Source of the DNA: Bin87 sp965220265 | Lineage (GTDB): Bacteria > Chloroflexota > Dehalococcoidia > Lucifugimonadales > UBA3495 | Reading direction: 5' to 3' | Assembly: GCA_965220265.1 (NCBI GenBank) | Contig: CBDCPM010000004.1 | Span: forward strand, 1,240,001 to 1,304,000 | Length of the DNA stretch: 64,000 nucleotides | Part shown: piece by piece, positions 1-8,856 of the stretch | Layout of the letters: every line of letters begins with the position of its first letter | Position numbering within the stretch: the stretch's first letter is position 1 | Translations under genes and position numbers: made by a program | The notes under the pieces: model-generated | What the model saw: only the letters and a program-made list of their open reading frames with translations | Told to the model about the DNA's origin: nothing | Database searches by the model: none

Positions 1-1133
1 GTGACGCTTTCGCGCTGGATCTTGAGGCCTTCCTTCGCCTCAACCGCCTGATGCAGACCGTCGGACCAACGACGCCCGTATTGGAGCCGGCCGGTGAATT
101 CGTCGACGATGACGACCTCGGCGCTGCTCACCACGTAGTCCTTGTCCTTGACCTTCTGTACCTGGGCGACCACCGCGTTTTCGACGTACTGAACTAGGTG
201 GAAATTCTCGGGATCGTACAGGTTATCGACACGCAGGTGACGCTCGGCCTTGCTGATGCCTTCTTCGGTCAGAGAGATGGCCTGGGTGCGCTCGTCGACG
301 GTGTAGTCGTCGTACTCCCGCAAGCGGGGCGCCAGCCGGGCACAGTTGGAATAGTGCTCCACCGGTTGTTGGGCGGGACCGCTGATGATCAGGGGAGTCC
401 GCGCCTCGTCGATCAGGATGTTGTCAACCTCGTCAACGATGGCGAAGTGATGTGCTGGCCGGCCGGCGTCGCGAGTTTGCACCTGGAGCTCGGCGCCCAC
501 CGACATGTTGTCGCGTAGGTAGTCAAAACCGAACTCGTTGTTGGTGCCGTAGAGGATGTCGGCACGGTACGCCTCGGCCCGGGACACGGGGGTCAAGTAT
601 TGGTAGCCTCCGCGGCCGACGTCGGTCAGGCCGGGGTCGTAGATGTAGGCCGCGTCGTGCTGAAGGCAGCCCACGGTCAGGCCGAGCAGGTGATAGACCG
701 GCCCCATCCACAGGGGGTCACGCCGGGCTAGATAGTCGTTGACCGTGACGATGTGGACGCCGTCGCCCGTGATCGCGTTGAGATATGCCGGGAGGGTTGC
801 GACCAGGGTCTTGCCTTCGCCTGTTTTCATCTCCGCGATCTTGCCCTGGTGCAAAACGGCGCCGCCGATGAGTTGCACGTCATAGTGTCGCTGGCCCAGC
901 GTGCGTCGGGCCGCCTCGCGTACCACGGCGAAGGCCTCGGGCAGCAACTCGTCCAATGTCGCGCCGTCGTCCAGTCGTCGGCGGAACTCGTCGGTCTTCG
1001 CGCCGAGCGCCTCGTCGTTCAACTCCCGTGCGGAATCCTCCAGACGGTTGACCTGTGGCACCAGTTGGCTACGCAATTTTTCGGCGGCCCGCTCGGGCGT
1101 GTCGCCGACCATTTTCTTCAGAAACGAAACCAT
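1..1133 (-). CDS. secA: Preprotein translocase ATPase SecA, N-terminal part (runs off left edge)
   Basis: This is the motor subunit that drives unfolded preproteins through SecYEG at the membrane. About 377 codons are visible from an ATG at 1131-1133, and the rest lies beyond the window. Residues about 90-110 contain the family signature ending in the Walker A segment MKTGEGKTL. DEVD followed by ILIDEARTPLIISG lies near residues 234-251. YGTNNEFGFDYLRDNM is near 195-210. All are diagnostic of the SecA DEAD motor. The reading frame has no stop up to base 1. No neighbour in the window is functionally linked to it. Confidence 0.96.
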   Translation of the reverse strand, partial: MVSFLKKMVGDTPERAAEKLRSQLVPQVNRLEDSARELNDEALGAKTDEFRRRLDDGATLDELLPEAFAVVREAARRTLGQRHYDVQLIGGAVLHQGKIAEMKTGEGKTLVATLPAYLNAITGDGVHIVTVNDYLARRDPLWMGPVYHLLGLTVGCLQHDAAYIYDPGLTDVGRGGYQYLTPVSRAEAYRADILYGTNNEFGFDYLRDNMSVGAELQVQTRDAGRPAHHFAIVDEVDNILIDEARTPLIISGPAQQPVEHYSNCARLAPRLREYDDYTVDERTQAISLTEEGISKAERHLRVDNLYDPENFHLVQYVENAVVAQVQKVKDKDYVVSSAEVVIVDEFTGRLQYGRRWSDGLHQAVEAKEGLKIQRESV

Positions 1134-1292
1134 TGGAATCCCTCACCCTTACCTTCTTCTGGCGAAAGCAGGAACACCTTTCAGTATAGCAAGTATGCCG
1201 GGTAGACGCAGTCAGACTGCCAGTTGTGCGCCTCCCCGCAGTGCGGACGGGGACGGCGATTCCGAAAAACCCGCGCTTCGCGGGCGGTCAGC

Positions 1293-2063
1293 CTAATCGA
1301 ACTGGTAGGGATAGACGACCTGTAAAACGCGGCCTTCGCGCAGGGCATCGAAGTACCCGTGGGTCGCGGTGGGCTGTTGCAGCCAGCGGCGGATGAGATA
1401 GGCGCACAGAGCCGCCAGTTGTCCACCAACGCTGGTGGCAGCCGGAGCTATCATCAAGTCGTCGTACATTGACGGGCTGACGGAATCGTTCTCGTCGCTC
1501 AAGAACTCGCCCAGCGCCAACGATATGGACTGCGACTCCGACCCGGCCATCAGCATGGCGTAGTCGTTCACGCTCCAAGCCGACTCCATGATGTCGTCGG
1601 GATTCATCTGCGCCATCACGTTCTCATCAAGGAACATGGCGAGCGCCAACAGAAAACGGCCGAACGCCAACTGCGATGGGTTGGATTTGCCGTGGAGAGA
1701 GTTTCCCTCCGTATTGCTGGCACTCAGGAACGCCGCCTTGTCGATGTACGACACCAGGAGCGGGATCTCCCGCCGGATAAGGATGCTCAGGCAGTCCTGG
1801 ATCAACTCGCCGCGTTTGTCCGGTTGCCACGAGCGGAAGTGTCCCTTGCCCTGGTACAAATCGCCGGGACGCAACTCGTTCGGCACGCCGTCGGCGCCGG
1901 GAGCGGCACCAAAGTGGCGGCGAATCAAGGCGTCATACTCCCCGGTCATGGAAATGTACTGGCTTTCTTGGACCAGCAGGCCGGCGTGGATGTGATGCGG
2001 CTGGTTCGGGTCGTCGGCGCTGAGGCCGGTTTGGCCGGATTCACTGAGGAAAACCAGGTACAT
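1293..2063 (-). CDS. DUF3800-like protein
   Basis: A 256-residue protein that begins MYLVFLSESG, the layout of DUF3800 proteins, which usually start with a hydrophobic strand then DESG. Here the conserved Asp is Ser. If, as I recall, the family has an RNase H-like fold, a metal ligand may be lost. The middle and C-terminal parts are helical and acidic, with no motif I can name. It stands alone between secA and the L25 gene. The family is common in phage and accessory regions and its function is not established. Family assignment rests on the N-terminus. Confidence 0.6.
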   Translation of the reverse strand: MYLVFLSESGQTGLSADDPNQPHHIHAGLLVQESQYISMTGEYDALIRRHFGAAPGADGVPNELRPGDLYQGKGHFRSWQPDKRGELIQDCLSILIRREIPLLVSYIDKAAFLSASNTEGNSLHGKSNPSQLAFGRFLLALAMFLDENVMAQMNPDDIMESAWSVNDYAMLMAGSESQSISLALGEFLSDENDSVSPSMYDDLMIAPAATSVGGQLAALCAYLIRRWLQQPTATHGYFDALREGRVLQVVYPYQFD

Positions 2064-2155
2064 AGTAGCCTCCCAGGCTGGCGCTGCGGGCTTATCTGCC
2101 CCGACTGGGGTTGGCGGCGATGCCGGCCCCTGCCGGCATCAAAGGCCGGAACCGG

Positions 2156-2464
2156 CTATTGAGCAACGGTCCGGAAGTCGACGTGGAGGACGTCGCCGGT
2201 GCGCGGTTGCCACTGGATCTCGGACGCGACAGCCGTGTACTCACTGGATTCGCCGGCGATGGTCACACGCATGGGCTGGCCAAACTCTCCGCCGGCGCGG
2301 CTGATGGCCTGGAGCAGGGGGCGGGCCCCGCACTGAAGCGAGCGGGATTCGACCCCGTGGCCATAGAGATGAACTGGCACAATGCCGTCGCGACGGAGCG
2401 CTTTGACCTTCTTGCCCAAGGTGTCGCGGGGTTCGAGTTGGACGGAAACCGTCGGGGTGGTCAT
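2156..2464 (-). CDS. rplY: 50S ribosomal protein L25 (short, Ctc-less form)
   Basis: This protein binds 5S rRNA in the large ribosomal subunit. The chosen start at 2464 (MTTPTVSVQLEPR) has an AGGAG ten bases upstream; an upstream ATG at 2506 lacks that support. The 102-residue product shows the family pattern: the RDTLGKKVKALRRDGIVPVHLYGHG segment near the N-terminus and VLHVDF near the end. It has the length of the single-domain L25 and lacks the C-terminal TL5/Ctc extension found in many relatives. It is monocistronic. Confidence 0.88.
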   Translation of the reverse strand: MTTPTVSVQLEPRDTLGKKVKALRRDGIVPVHLYGHGVESRSLQCGARPLLQAISRAGGEFGQPMRVTIAGESSEYTAVASEIQWQPRTGDVLHVDFRTVAQ

Positions 2465-2622
2465 CTTAGTCGGAACTCCTGAGGAACGTATGGCGGGGCA
2501 ACCCAAAATGAGCGCATATCATAGCATATGGTACGGCCGATAAAGATTGACAACATTGAGAACCCATGTACTATCTGATGCAGCCGGGCCAAATATGATA
2601 ACAATCACCATCCAGCGGATCG

Positions 2623-3105
2623 GTGCAACAGCAAAATTCGCCCAATTTTATTCAAGAGCAACTGTCGCGGGCTTACACGAGAGCAGTAATATTTCGCGCT
2701 GGCTTTCGGTTGTCCAGCCCAGAGGTCGATGACCATGGTATTGATGGCACGGTAGTTGACCCCAATCGCCGCGGCGTCAATCGGGTGGATTTTCAACTAA
2801 AAGCCACTACGTTGTATCAAATTGGGAACGATGCCGTCGTGTATGACCTGCGAGTGGAGGACTACAATCGCCTGATCGTAGACGATGACGTCCCTAGAAT
2901 TCTGATATTATTTATCATGCTTAGTGATGATGCCCAGTGGCTAGTTCAAAACGAGGATGAGTTGTGTCTACGGAAGTGCGCGTACTGGGTTTCACTGATG
3001 GCGATGACCCGCTCGCCAAACTCATCGACGGTGCGGGTTTATGTACCGGTAGCCAACGTGTTTGACCAAGACGGATTGCGGAATATCTTCCGCCAGCTGC
3101 TCTGA
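2623..3105 (+). CDS. DUF4365 domain protein, probable PD-(D/E)xK-like nuclease fold
   Basis: A 160-residue protein that starts at GTG 2623. Residues 34-41 (EVDDHGID) and 56-61 (DFQLKA) match the DUF4365 pattern of an acidic HGID turn, a strand and then QLK. This resembles the D...(D/E/Q)xK core of restriction-like nucleases. Asp41, Gln58 and Lys60 would be the candidate active-site residues. The gene is followed 16 bases later by a co-directional gene of unknown function, so the two likely form one unit. The family link is from known patterns. The nuclease activity and any defence role are inference. Confidence 0.7.
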   Translation: MQQQNSPNFIQEQLSRAYTRAVIFRAGFRLSSPEVDDHGIDGTVVDPNRRGVNRVDFQLKATTLYQIGNDAVVYDLRVEDYNRLIVDDDVPRILILFIMLSDDAQWLVQNEDELCLRKCAYWVSLMAMTRSPNSSTVRVYVPVANVFDQDGLRNIFRQLL

Positions 3106-3121
3106 TTCACGGAGGCCAACG

Positions 3122-4261
3122 ATGGACGTGCAAATCAGGGACTCTGAAGCGTTACGCCGAGTATCGCCCACTATATTGCGGGCTTACCTGGAAGCCCGTG
3201 GATGGGTCCAAGAGGAAACTTGGCGCAATCGAATTTTGGTATGGTCGATCACGCAAAACGAACAGGTTAAGGAGATCCTGGCACCGTTACGTGAACAGAC
3301 TGACGCCTACGCCGTTCGGATTTCCGAAACAATCGCATTACTGGCGGAAATTGAAGGGCGCTCGCAGTTGAATGTTTATTACGATGTCCTTGGTGCCGGG
3401 GCCGATGTGATCCAACTGCGGTCCCTGAACGGGGTAGGCCAAACCGGCTGGACGCTTGGCGAAAGCGTGGATTTCCTCACCCGAGCCCGTGACCTGATAA
3501 TGGCGGCGGCTCGCGCTGCTGAACGTCCTGGTCAGCTGGCCTACCGTGGGCGACCCAGTGGAGAAGTTACCGATTATGTGCGTGGGGTAAGGCCATTGCC
3601 TGGATACGAAACCGGACCTGAGTTGACCCTGCATTCTCACGTGCCAGCTGGTTACGGTGTACAGTTGGATATGGGCGATCCCGTTCGGGCACCTTTTCCC
3701 CGTCGCGCCACCATTGCTTTGAACACCGGGTTGCATGAGGCCGTCAGGAAGGCAGAATCTGTAGTGGGTGGGGAGGGCATTGCTGACGCCTTCGGCGAAG
3801 CCGCACCTCAGACTGCCAGTGCCAATTTGTGCGAAGCGGTAGCCGCTTTAGCCTACCGGGGACATGGGGTCGGAGTGAGTCTATCTTGGGCGGGGGTACG
3901 CGCTGCTGAAGCACCAAACAGCGAGTTCGTGTTCTCAGAGAGTGCCGCCGATGTCCTCACTGAGGGAGCTACCCTGCTGCGGCGGAATAGCCCTTTCCCA
4001 GACGCCCACGTGACGGGTGAAATAGTGCGACTTGACCGTCAATCCCAAGAAGAATTTGACGGTCAAGCAGTGGTCCTGTACCAGCTCGACGACAGGCCGG
4101 TAGCGTTGCACGTTCAGTTTGACATAAACGATCGCGACGAAGTACTGCGTGCTTTTCGAGATGGTATTGAAATCAGCTTAGACGGTGACATATACCGCCA
4201 GGGTCGCCAGTACGTCCTGCGCGAACCGCGCAATTTCACAGTAGCTTCTGGAATACTGTAG
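3122..4261 (+). CDS. Unrecognised 379-residue protein paired with the DUF4365 gene
   Basis: The start at 3122 (MDVQIRDSEALRR) follows GGAGG about seven bases upstream; the frame is also open back to 3062, inside the previous gene. I do not recognise a domain. The protein is mixed alpha/beta with no signal peptide or membrane segment. It has a glycine-rich central stretch near residues 195-260 and an acidic C-terminal domain containing RPVALHVQFDINDRDEVLRAF. The spacing of 16 bases after the DUF4365 gene suggests co-transcription and a shared job. Codon use is less GC-rich than neighbouring housekeeping genes, consistent with transfer. Confidence 0.75.
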   Translation: MDVQIRDSEALRRVSPTILRAYLEARGWVQEETWRNRILVWSITQNEQVKEILAPLREQTDAYAVRISETIALLAEIEGRSQLNVYYDVLGAGADVIQLRSLNGVGQTGWTLGESVDFLTRARDLIMAAARAAERPGQLAYRGRPSGEVTDYVRGVRPLPGYETGPELTLHSHVPAGYGVQLDMGDPVRAPFPRRATIALNTGLHEAVRKAESVVGGEGIADAFGEAAPQTASANLCEAVAALAYRGHGVGVSLSWAGVRAAEAPNSEFVFSESAADVLTEGATLLRRNSPFPDAHVTGEIVRLDRQSQEEFDGQAVVLYQLDDRPVALHVQFDINDRDEVLRAFRDGIEISLDGDIYRQGRQYVLREPRNFTVASGIL

Positions 4262-4310
4262 ACGACAAGTTAGCGTTAAACATGCCACCGATTTCACTCG
4301 GCGAATTTGC

Positions 4311-5291
4311 TTATGTCAAGACCTCTGCGTTGGCGCATGCTTCCATCGGTTCTCCTTTGAGCCCGGCCACCAGGTTGCGCGCGGCCAGTTTCATTGTATT
4401 CAACCGCGTCGGCAGGGCGGCGCTGCCGATGTGGGGCGTGATGACCAGGTTGTCCAGGGTCAGCAACGGGTCGTCGGGCGAGATGGGTTCCGGCGAGGTT
4501 ACGTCCAGGGCGGCCCGGGCGATCTGCCCGTCGCGCAGCCCCTCGTATAGAGCTGCCGGATCGACCACCGGCCCGCGCGACACGTTGATGAGAATGGCCG
4601 AGGGTTTCATCATCGCCAGCTGCGGCCCACTGATCAGGTGATGCGTTTGGGGCGTCAGGGGCACGCTGAGAACGACGAAATCGGCCTGGGCCAACAGCTC
4701 CGGAAACTCGACGTAGCGCACGCCGTACTCCGCCTCGACGTCAGGATACCGGGTGCGCGAATGGTAGGCGATGTCCATGTCGAACCCGCGAGCGCGCTTG
4801 GCGATCTCCCGGCCGATCTGCCCCAATCCAACGATACCCAGGCAGGCTTCATGCACGTCCTGCCCCAACCAGTGGGTGGGGTGAAACTGGATTTGCCACC
4901 CGCCGCCTCGCAGCCAGCGCTCGCTCTCCGACGTGCGCCGGGCCGCTCCCAGCAGCAGGGCCATCGCCAGGTCGGCGGTGGACTTTGCCAGTACTCCTGG
5001 GGTGAAACCCACCGGTATGCCACGGCGCGTCGCCTCAGCCACGTCCACGTTGTCCAGACCGACGGCCAACTGGCTGATCGCCCTCACGTTGGGTGCCGCG
5101 TCCAACAGACCGGCGTCCACGCGGTCCATGATGGTGGTGAGGATCCCGTCGGCATCCCTGGAATGTCGCCGCAGTTCCTCCACGGATGGCGGCGTTTCCT
5201 CCGGCCACACGGTCACGTGGGCAACCTCCCGAATGATGTCCAACGCCTCTGGAAGCAGGGTACGGGTTACGAAAGCGCGATGGCTCGACAT
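4311..5291 (-). CDS. D-isomer-specific 2-hydroxyacid dehydrogenase (glyoxylate/hydroxypyruvate reductase type)
   Basis: A cytoplasmic NAD(P)H-dependent reductase of 2-keto acids, 326 residues. The Rossmann motif GLGQIG is near residues 155-160. The conserved VSRGPVVD segment (substrate/cofactor loop) and the ITPHIGSA segment, with the catalytic His, follow in the normal order. SQLAVGLDNVD near residue 73 is the usual substrate-side signature. The length is typical. The exact substrate (glyoxylate, hydroxypyruvate or phosphoglycerate-like) cannot be fixed from sequence. It converges on the DUF4365 pair and sits near a GlcD-like oxidase, but no operon joins them. Confidence 0.88.
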   Translation of the reverse strand: MSSHRAFVTRTLLPEALDIIREVAHVTVWPEETPPSVEELRRHSRDADGILTTIMDRVDAGLLDAAPNVRAISQLAVGLDNVDVAEATRRGIPVGFTPGVLAKSTADLAMALLLGAARRTSESERWLRGGGWQIQFHPTHWLGQDVHEACLGIVGLGQIGREIAKRARGFDMDIAYHSRTRYPDVEAEYGVRYVEFPELLAQADFVVLSVPLTPQTHHLISGPQLAMMKPSAILINVSRGPVVDPAALYEGLRDGQIARAALDVTSPEPISPDDPLLTLDNLVITPHIGSAALPTRLNTMKLAARNLVAGLKGEPMEACANAEVLT

Positions 5292-5417
5292 GGCAACTCA
5301 CCACCCAATGTAATTGCGACGCCTGATTTGGACGCCATGGCATCGATTGTAGTATCGAGGGGTGTCCGTTGCCAGTCATACGGTTGTAGTGTTTGGCCGG
5401 ATGTTCCGACAAAAGGA

Positions 5418-5446
5418 AAAGGGCCGCCGCATTGCTGCGACGGCCC
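5418..5446 (-). terminator. Rho-independent terminator of the 5506-5796 gene
   Basis: GGGCCGTCGC pairs with GCGGCGGCCC (one mismatch) around a short loop. The minus strand then runs into TTTTCCTTTTG. It lies 60 bases after the stop codon. Confidence 0.7.
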
Positions 5447-5505
5447 CTGCCAACAGTTGGACCGCGCCGGGAGAGCGGCGCCGTCCTTTGATATGCGGTA
5501 GCCGA

Positions 5506-5796
5506 CTATGCCAGTTTGGTGAAACCGTCGCGGTAACCGCGGGTCTCGGCGATCTCGCGTTCCAGGCGGGCGCGCGCGGTCGTTCCCGGACCGACCACGA
5601 TGTTATACAGGGCGACAAAGCTCGCGACGATGGCTGCCGGGACGGACGGCTTCCGGGTGGCTTCCCACTGCGCAAGCAGTTCGGCAGGGGTTTCCGGGAT
5701 GTCGGAAACGTCGACGGCGGCGGTCTCGGCCGGGGCCACGGCGATTTCGGCAACCGCGGACTTGGTTTCGGTTTCGGTATTGATTGCGGTAACCAT
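5506..5796 (-). CDS. Small acidic protein of unknown function
   Basis: A 96-residue protein I do not recognise. The first 45 residues are rich in Ala, Thr, Glu and Val and look disordered. A short hydrophobic stretch at about 53-70 (AAIVASFVALYNIVVG) could be a weak membrane or packing helix, and the end is charged. It has the full set of expression signals: a consensus-like promoter, AAGGAG seven bases before the ATG, and a terminator. It is therefore very likely a real and possibly well-expressed gene. Confidence 0.7.
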   Translation of the reverse strand: MVTAINTETETKSAVAEIAVAPAETAAVDVSDIPETPAELLAQWEATRKPSVPAAIVASFVALYNIVVGPGTTARARLEREIAETRGYRDGFTKLA

Positions 5797-5845
5797 TTGC
5801 TTGCTCCTTGTGGCTAATAGTAATAGCCGGTGATCATTCGTATTA

Positions 5846-5874
5846 ATGATACCGAAGCGGTATTATTCCGTCAA
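5846..5874 (-). promoter_or_regulatory. Sigma-70-type promoter with an overlapping palindrome
   Basis: On the minus strand TTGACG (-35) and TATCAT (-10) are separated by exactly 17 bases, upstream of the small gene starting at 5796. The spacer and -10 contain the palindrome ATACCG-CTT-CGGTAT, a plausible operator. Confidence 0.7.
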
Positions 5875-5912
5875 TAGATATTGACTGATAATTTATATCG
5901 TTTTTGCCGATG

Positions 5913-5939
5913 CAAAAGGGCGGGTTCGCACCCGCCCTC
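5913..5939 (-). terminator. Terminator of the GlcD-like gene
   Basis: On the minus strand GGGCGGGT and ACCCGCCC form a strong stem with a small loop followed by TTTTG, 31 bases after the stop codon at 5971. Confidence 0.75.
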
Positions 5940-5970
5940 AGCGTTAGTCCTCGTTTCGCCGTCCGTCGCG

Positions 5971-7482
5971 TTAAAGCGCCAATTTCCCTGGATTCATGAT
6001 ACCCGCCGGATCCAGCGCACGCTTGATGTCGAGTAGGGCATCCCGGTTGACGCCCAACTCGCGACCCAGCAAATGGTGCAACTTGATGCCGACGCCGTGG
6101 CAGTACTCCATGATCCCGCCCATATCTTGGGCCAGCGTCAGCACCTCGTCCACGCCGGCGGCGAGGTTGGCCCGCACCTCGGGGTCATATCCATCCCGAC
6201 CAACGACCCGACGGTCGCCGTCGGGCACCACCAGCATCGAGAAGAACTCGGGTCGGCTCCACAGGCAGTATTCCACCACCTTGATCTTCCGGGCCTCCAG
6301 CATCCGGTCCGCCCGTCGCCGGTAATCAAGTACCCGGTCAGCGGGCAAGCTCATGTGCAGGTAGTCAAAGGTGCGGCCCCACTGCCTCTGCCAACGCTCC
6401 GCTCTAGGGCGTCCCAAAGCGGTCTCCCTATAGTTCAACGCGGAGTCGTGCCGATGTTTCCAATAGTCCAGCGTCGGCTCCGGACCAACGTCCCAGCCTC
6501 CCAGCTCACTGCAAATCGATCTGGTTCGCTGTGACCCGGCAGCAACGCCTTCGCGGTAGCCCTCGAACAGCAGGTGCAGCAGCACACCCTCGCTGTCTTC
6601 CGTAAGATCAAGGAGTGTGGGCCGAACGCCCAGGGCCGCCATTTCCGACACCGCCGCGAAACCGGTGTCGAAGTCGGCAAATTCCATGGTGGCATACTCG
6701 GCCGCTTCGGGCTGCCGGAATACCCGAAGGGTCGCCTTGGTTATGACGCCGAAGACCCCTTCACTGCCGATGAAAAGGTGGTTCAGATTGGGCCCGGAGG
6801 ACTGCTTCGGCACCGGTCTCGTCTCTATGATGCGGCCATCGGGAAGCACCACCTCGAGCGCCACCACCTGGTCACCCATGGGGCCGAAGGCGGCGGCGCG
6901 GTAGCCCACGCCGTTAGTCGAGATGGTGCCGGCCACGCTCGCGATGGGAACGCTGTACGGGTCGTGGCCCGGCATGAGCCCGTGGGGTTCCAGACCATCG
7001 TAGAGATCTTCCAGGATCATTCCTGCCTCGACCTCCACCGTCTGCGATACGGTGTCGACGCGCAACAGCCGGTTGAGCCGGCCCAGGTCGAGGATAATGC
7101 CGCCTTGAACCGGCAACACGCCGCCCATCACCCCGGTGCCTCTGCCGTAGGGGATCACCGGCACCGAGCGCTGCTGGGCAAAGGCCACAACCTGGGACAC
7201 CTGTGCTGTGTCCGCTGGCAGAACTATCGCATCGGCCAGTCGGTCGAAAGCCGCGTCGGCGTAGTAGGCGCGGTACGGGGTCAGGGCGTCGGCCGAATAG
7301 CGGTCAAGCTCGGCCGGTTCGGTCAGAACGTGTTCCGCGCCGACTATTGGGGCGAGGCTGGCAACCAGATCGTCCGATGGAGGTCGGTCGGTGTCGGAAG
7401 CGGACTGAGTGGAGGGCGCCACGGGGACAACGCTATCCCGTCGTCTGCCGCTGCCACTGGGTGCCTTGGGGACCGTCTTCAA
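5971..7482 (-). CDS. FAD-linked oxidase, GlcD / D-lactate dehydrogenase type
   Basis: A flavoprotein of the VAO/PCMH superfamily that oxidises 2-hydroxy acids such as glycolate or D-lactate. It has 503 residues. The FAD-binding N-terminal half contains VIPYGRGTGVMGGVLP and SVAGTISTNGVGYRAAAFGPMGDQV. The C-terminal cap ends in the family signature DIKRALDPAGIMNPGKL. The first 35 residues are low-complexity and may not be translated. The annotated ATG lies 50 bases inside the end of cysS on the same strand, so a downstream start or translational coupling is possible. No GlcE/GlcF partner is adjacent. Confidence 0.87.
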   Translation of the reverse strand: MKTVPKAPSGSGRRRDSVVPVAPSTQSASDTDRPPSDDLVASLAPIVGAEHVLTEPAELDRYSADALTPYRAYYADAAFDRLADAIVLPADTAQVSQVVAFAQQRSVPVIPYGRGTGVMGGVLPVQGGIILDLGRLNRLLRVDTVSQTVEVEAGMILEDLYDGLEPHGLMPGHDPYSVPIASVAGTISTNGVGYRAAAFGPMGDQVVALEVVLPDGRIIETRPVPKQSSGPNLNHLFIGSEGVFGVITKATLRVFRQPEAAEYATMEFADFDTGFAAVSEMAALGVRPTLLDLTEDSEGVLLHLLFEGYREGVAAGSQRTRSICSELGGWDVGPEPTLDYWKHRHDSALNYRETALGRPRAERWQRQWGRTFDYLHMSLPADRVLDYRRRADRMLEARKIKVVEYCLWSRPEFFSMLVVPDGDRRVVGRDGYDPEVRANLAAGVDEVLTLAQDMGGIMEYCHGVGIKLHHLLGRELGVNRDALLDIKRALDPAGIMNPGKLAL

Positions 7483-8806
7483 GGGTCACGCCCTGCTCGG
7501 CGAGGGCGTCCCGAATCTGGTCGGCGAGGGCGAACTGGCGGGCGGCTCGCAGTTCGGTGCGTACCGACACCAGCAGGTCGATGAAGGGGGCCGCAGCGAG
7601 GTCGGCCTCCGGGGGCGGGCGATCCACGAAAGTCAGGCCCAGCACTCGTCCCATCTCGCGCAGGGCCGCCTGGCCGGGGTCGATACTCTGGCCGGCGTCG
7701 CGGCCTCGGTTGATGTCACGGGCAAGGTCGAACAGCGCGGCCAGTGCCTGTGGAGTGTTCAGGTCGTCGTCCATGGCCGCAGCGAACCTGGCACGATGGG
7801 TGTCAGCTTCAACCTCGGGTCCGGATCCGTTCCCGGGTATGAGCGCCCGCCGCACGCGCTCCACGCTCCGCTCCACCGCGGCGGCGCCCTCGTCGCTATA
7901 AGCCAGGGGGCTGCGATAGTGGCTGCTCAGGAAGTAAAGACGGATGGCGTCGGGACTGTAGCGTTCCAGGGCCTCCACAACCGACACCAGATTGCCCAGC
8001 GACTTGCTCATCTTGTCGGAGCCCAACTGCAGGAGGCCATTGTGCATCCAATAACGGGAGAAGGGCTTGGCGCCGGTGTAGCACTCGCTCTGTGCGATCT
8101 CGTTTTCGTGGTGCGGGAACACCAGGTCCTGGCCGCCCCCATGGATGTCGAGCTGCTCGCCCAGGTATTCCAGGGACATCGCGGTGCACTCTATGTGCCA
8201 TCCCGGGCGACCCGGTCCCCACGGGCTCTCCCATGAAGGCTCGCCAGGCTTGGCGCCCTTCCACAGGACGAAATCCATGGGGTGCTCTTTATTCTCGTCC
8301 ACCTGGATGCGTGCCCCGGCGATCATACTGTCCAGGGTTCGGTGGCTCAGCTTTCCGTAATCGTCCTTGCTGGTGACGCGGAAATAGACGTCTCCGGCGG
8401 CGGGATAGGCGTGGCCCCGGTCAATCAGGCCGGCGATGGCGTCGATGATGCGGGGTATCTCCCGCGTAGCGCGTGGATATTCGGCGGCGCGCTGGATGTT
8501 CAGCGCGTCCATGGTGTGGAAGTAGTCGCCGATGAATTCTTCGACCAGTTCTTCCTCGGAGATACCGGATTCCTGGGCGCGCTGGATTATCTTGTCGTCG
8601 ATGTCGGTGAAGTTCTGGACGTGACGAACCTCGTAACCCTTGTGCTCAAGATAACGCTTGAGCGTATCGAAAACCACATAGCTCATTGCGTGCCCGACGT
8701 GAGTGGACGAGTAAGGCGTCACGCCGCACACGTACATTTTGACCAGGTTGCCTTCAGCGGGGACGAACTCTTCGACCTGGCCGCTCAGGGTGTTATAGAG
8801 CTTCAT
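7433..8806 (-). CDS. cysS: Cysteinyl-tRNA synthetase
   Basis: A class I aminoacyl-tRNA synthetase that charges tRNA-Cys. It has 457 residues, the normal length. The HIGH-type motif appears as STHVGHAM near residue 34 and the KMSKS loop as DKMSKSLGN near residue 264. The zinc ligands are consistent with Cys27 (VCGVTPY) and WHIECTAM, HGGGQDLVFPHHENE further on. It lies just downstream of ispF on the same strand (50-base gap), and its end overlaps the GlcD-like gene. Confidence 0.96.
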   Translation of the reverse strand: MKLYNTLSGQVEEFVPAEGNLVKMYVCGVTPYSSTHVGHAMSYVVFDTLKRYLEHKGYEVRHVQNFTDIDDKIIQRAQESGISEEELVEEFIGDYFHTMDALNIQRAAEYPRATREIPRIIDAIAGLIDRGHAYPAAGDVYFRVTSKDDYGKLSHRTLDSMIAGARIQVDENKEHPMDFVLWKGAKPGEPSWESPWGPGRPGWHIECTAMSLEYLGEQLDIHGGGQDLVFPHHENEIAQSECYTGAKPFSRYWMHNGLLQLGSDKMSKSLGNLVSVVEALERYSPDAIRLYFLSSHYRSPLAYSDEGAAAVERSVERVRRALIPGNGSGPEVEADTHRARFAAAMDDDLNTPQALAALFDLARDINRGRDAGQSIDPGQAALREMGRVLGLTFVDRPPPEADLAAAPFIDLLVSVRTELRAARQFALADQIRDALAEQGVTLEDGPQGTQWQRQTTG

Positions 8807-8856
8807 AAGAATCGGCTGGACGGCGACGCTTCCGTCGGGTTTGGTTTCGTAGGGTG

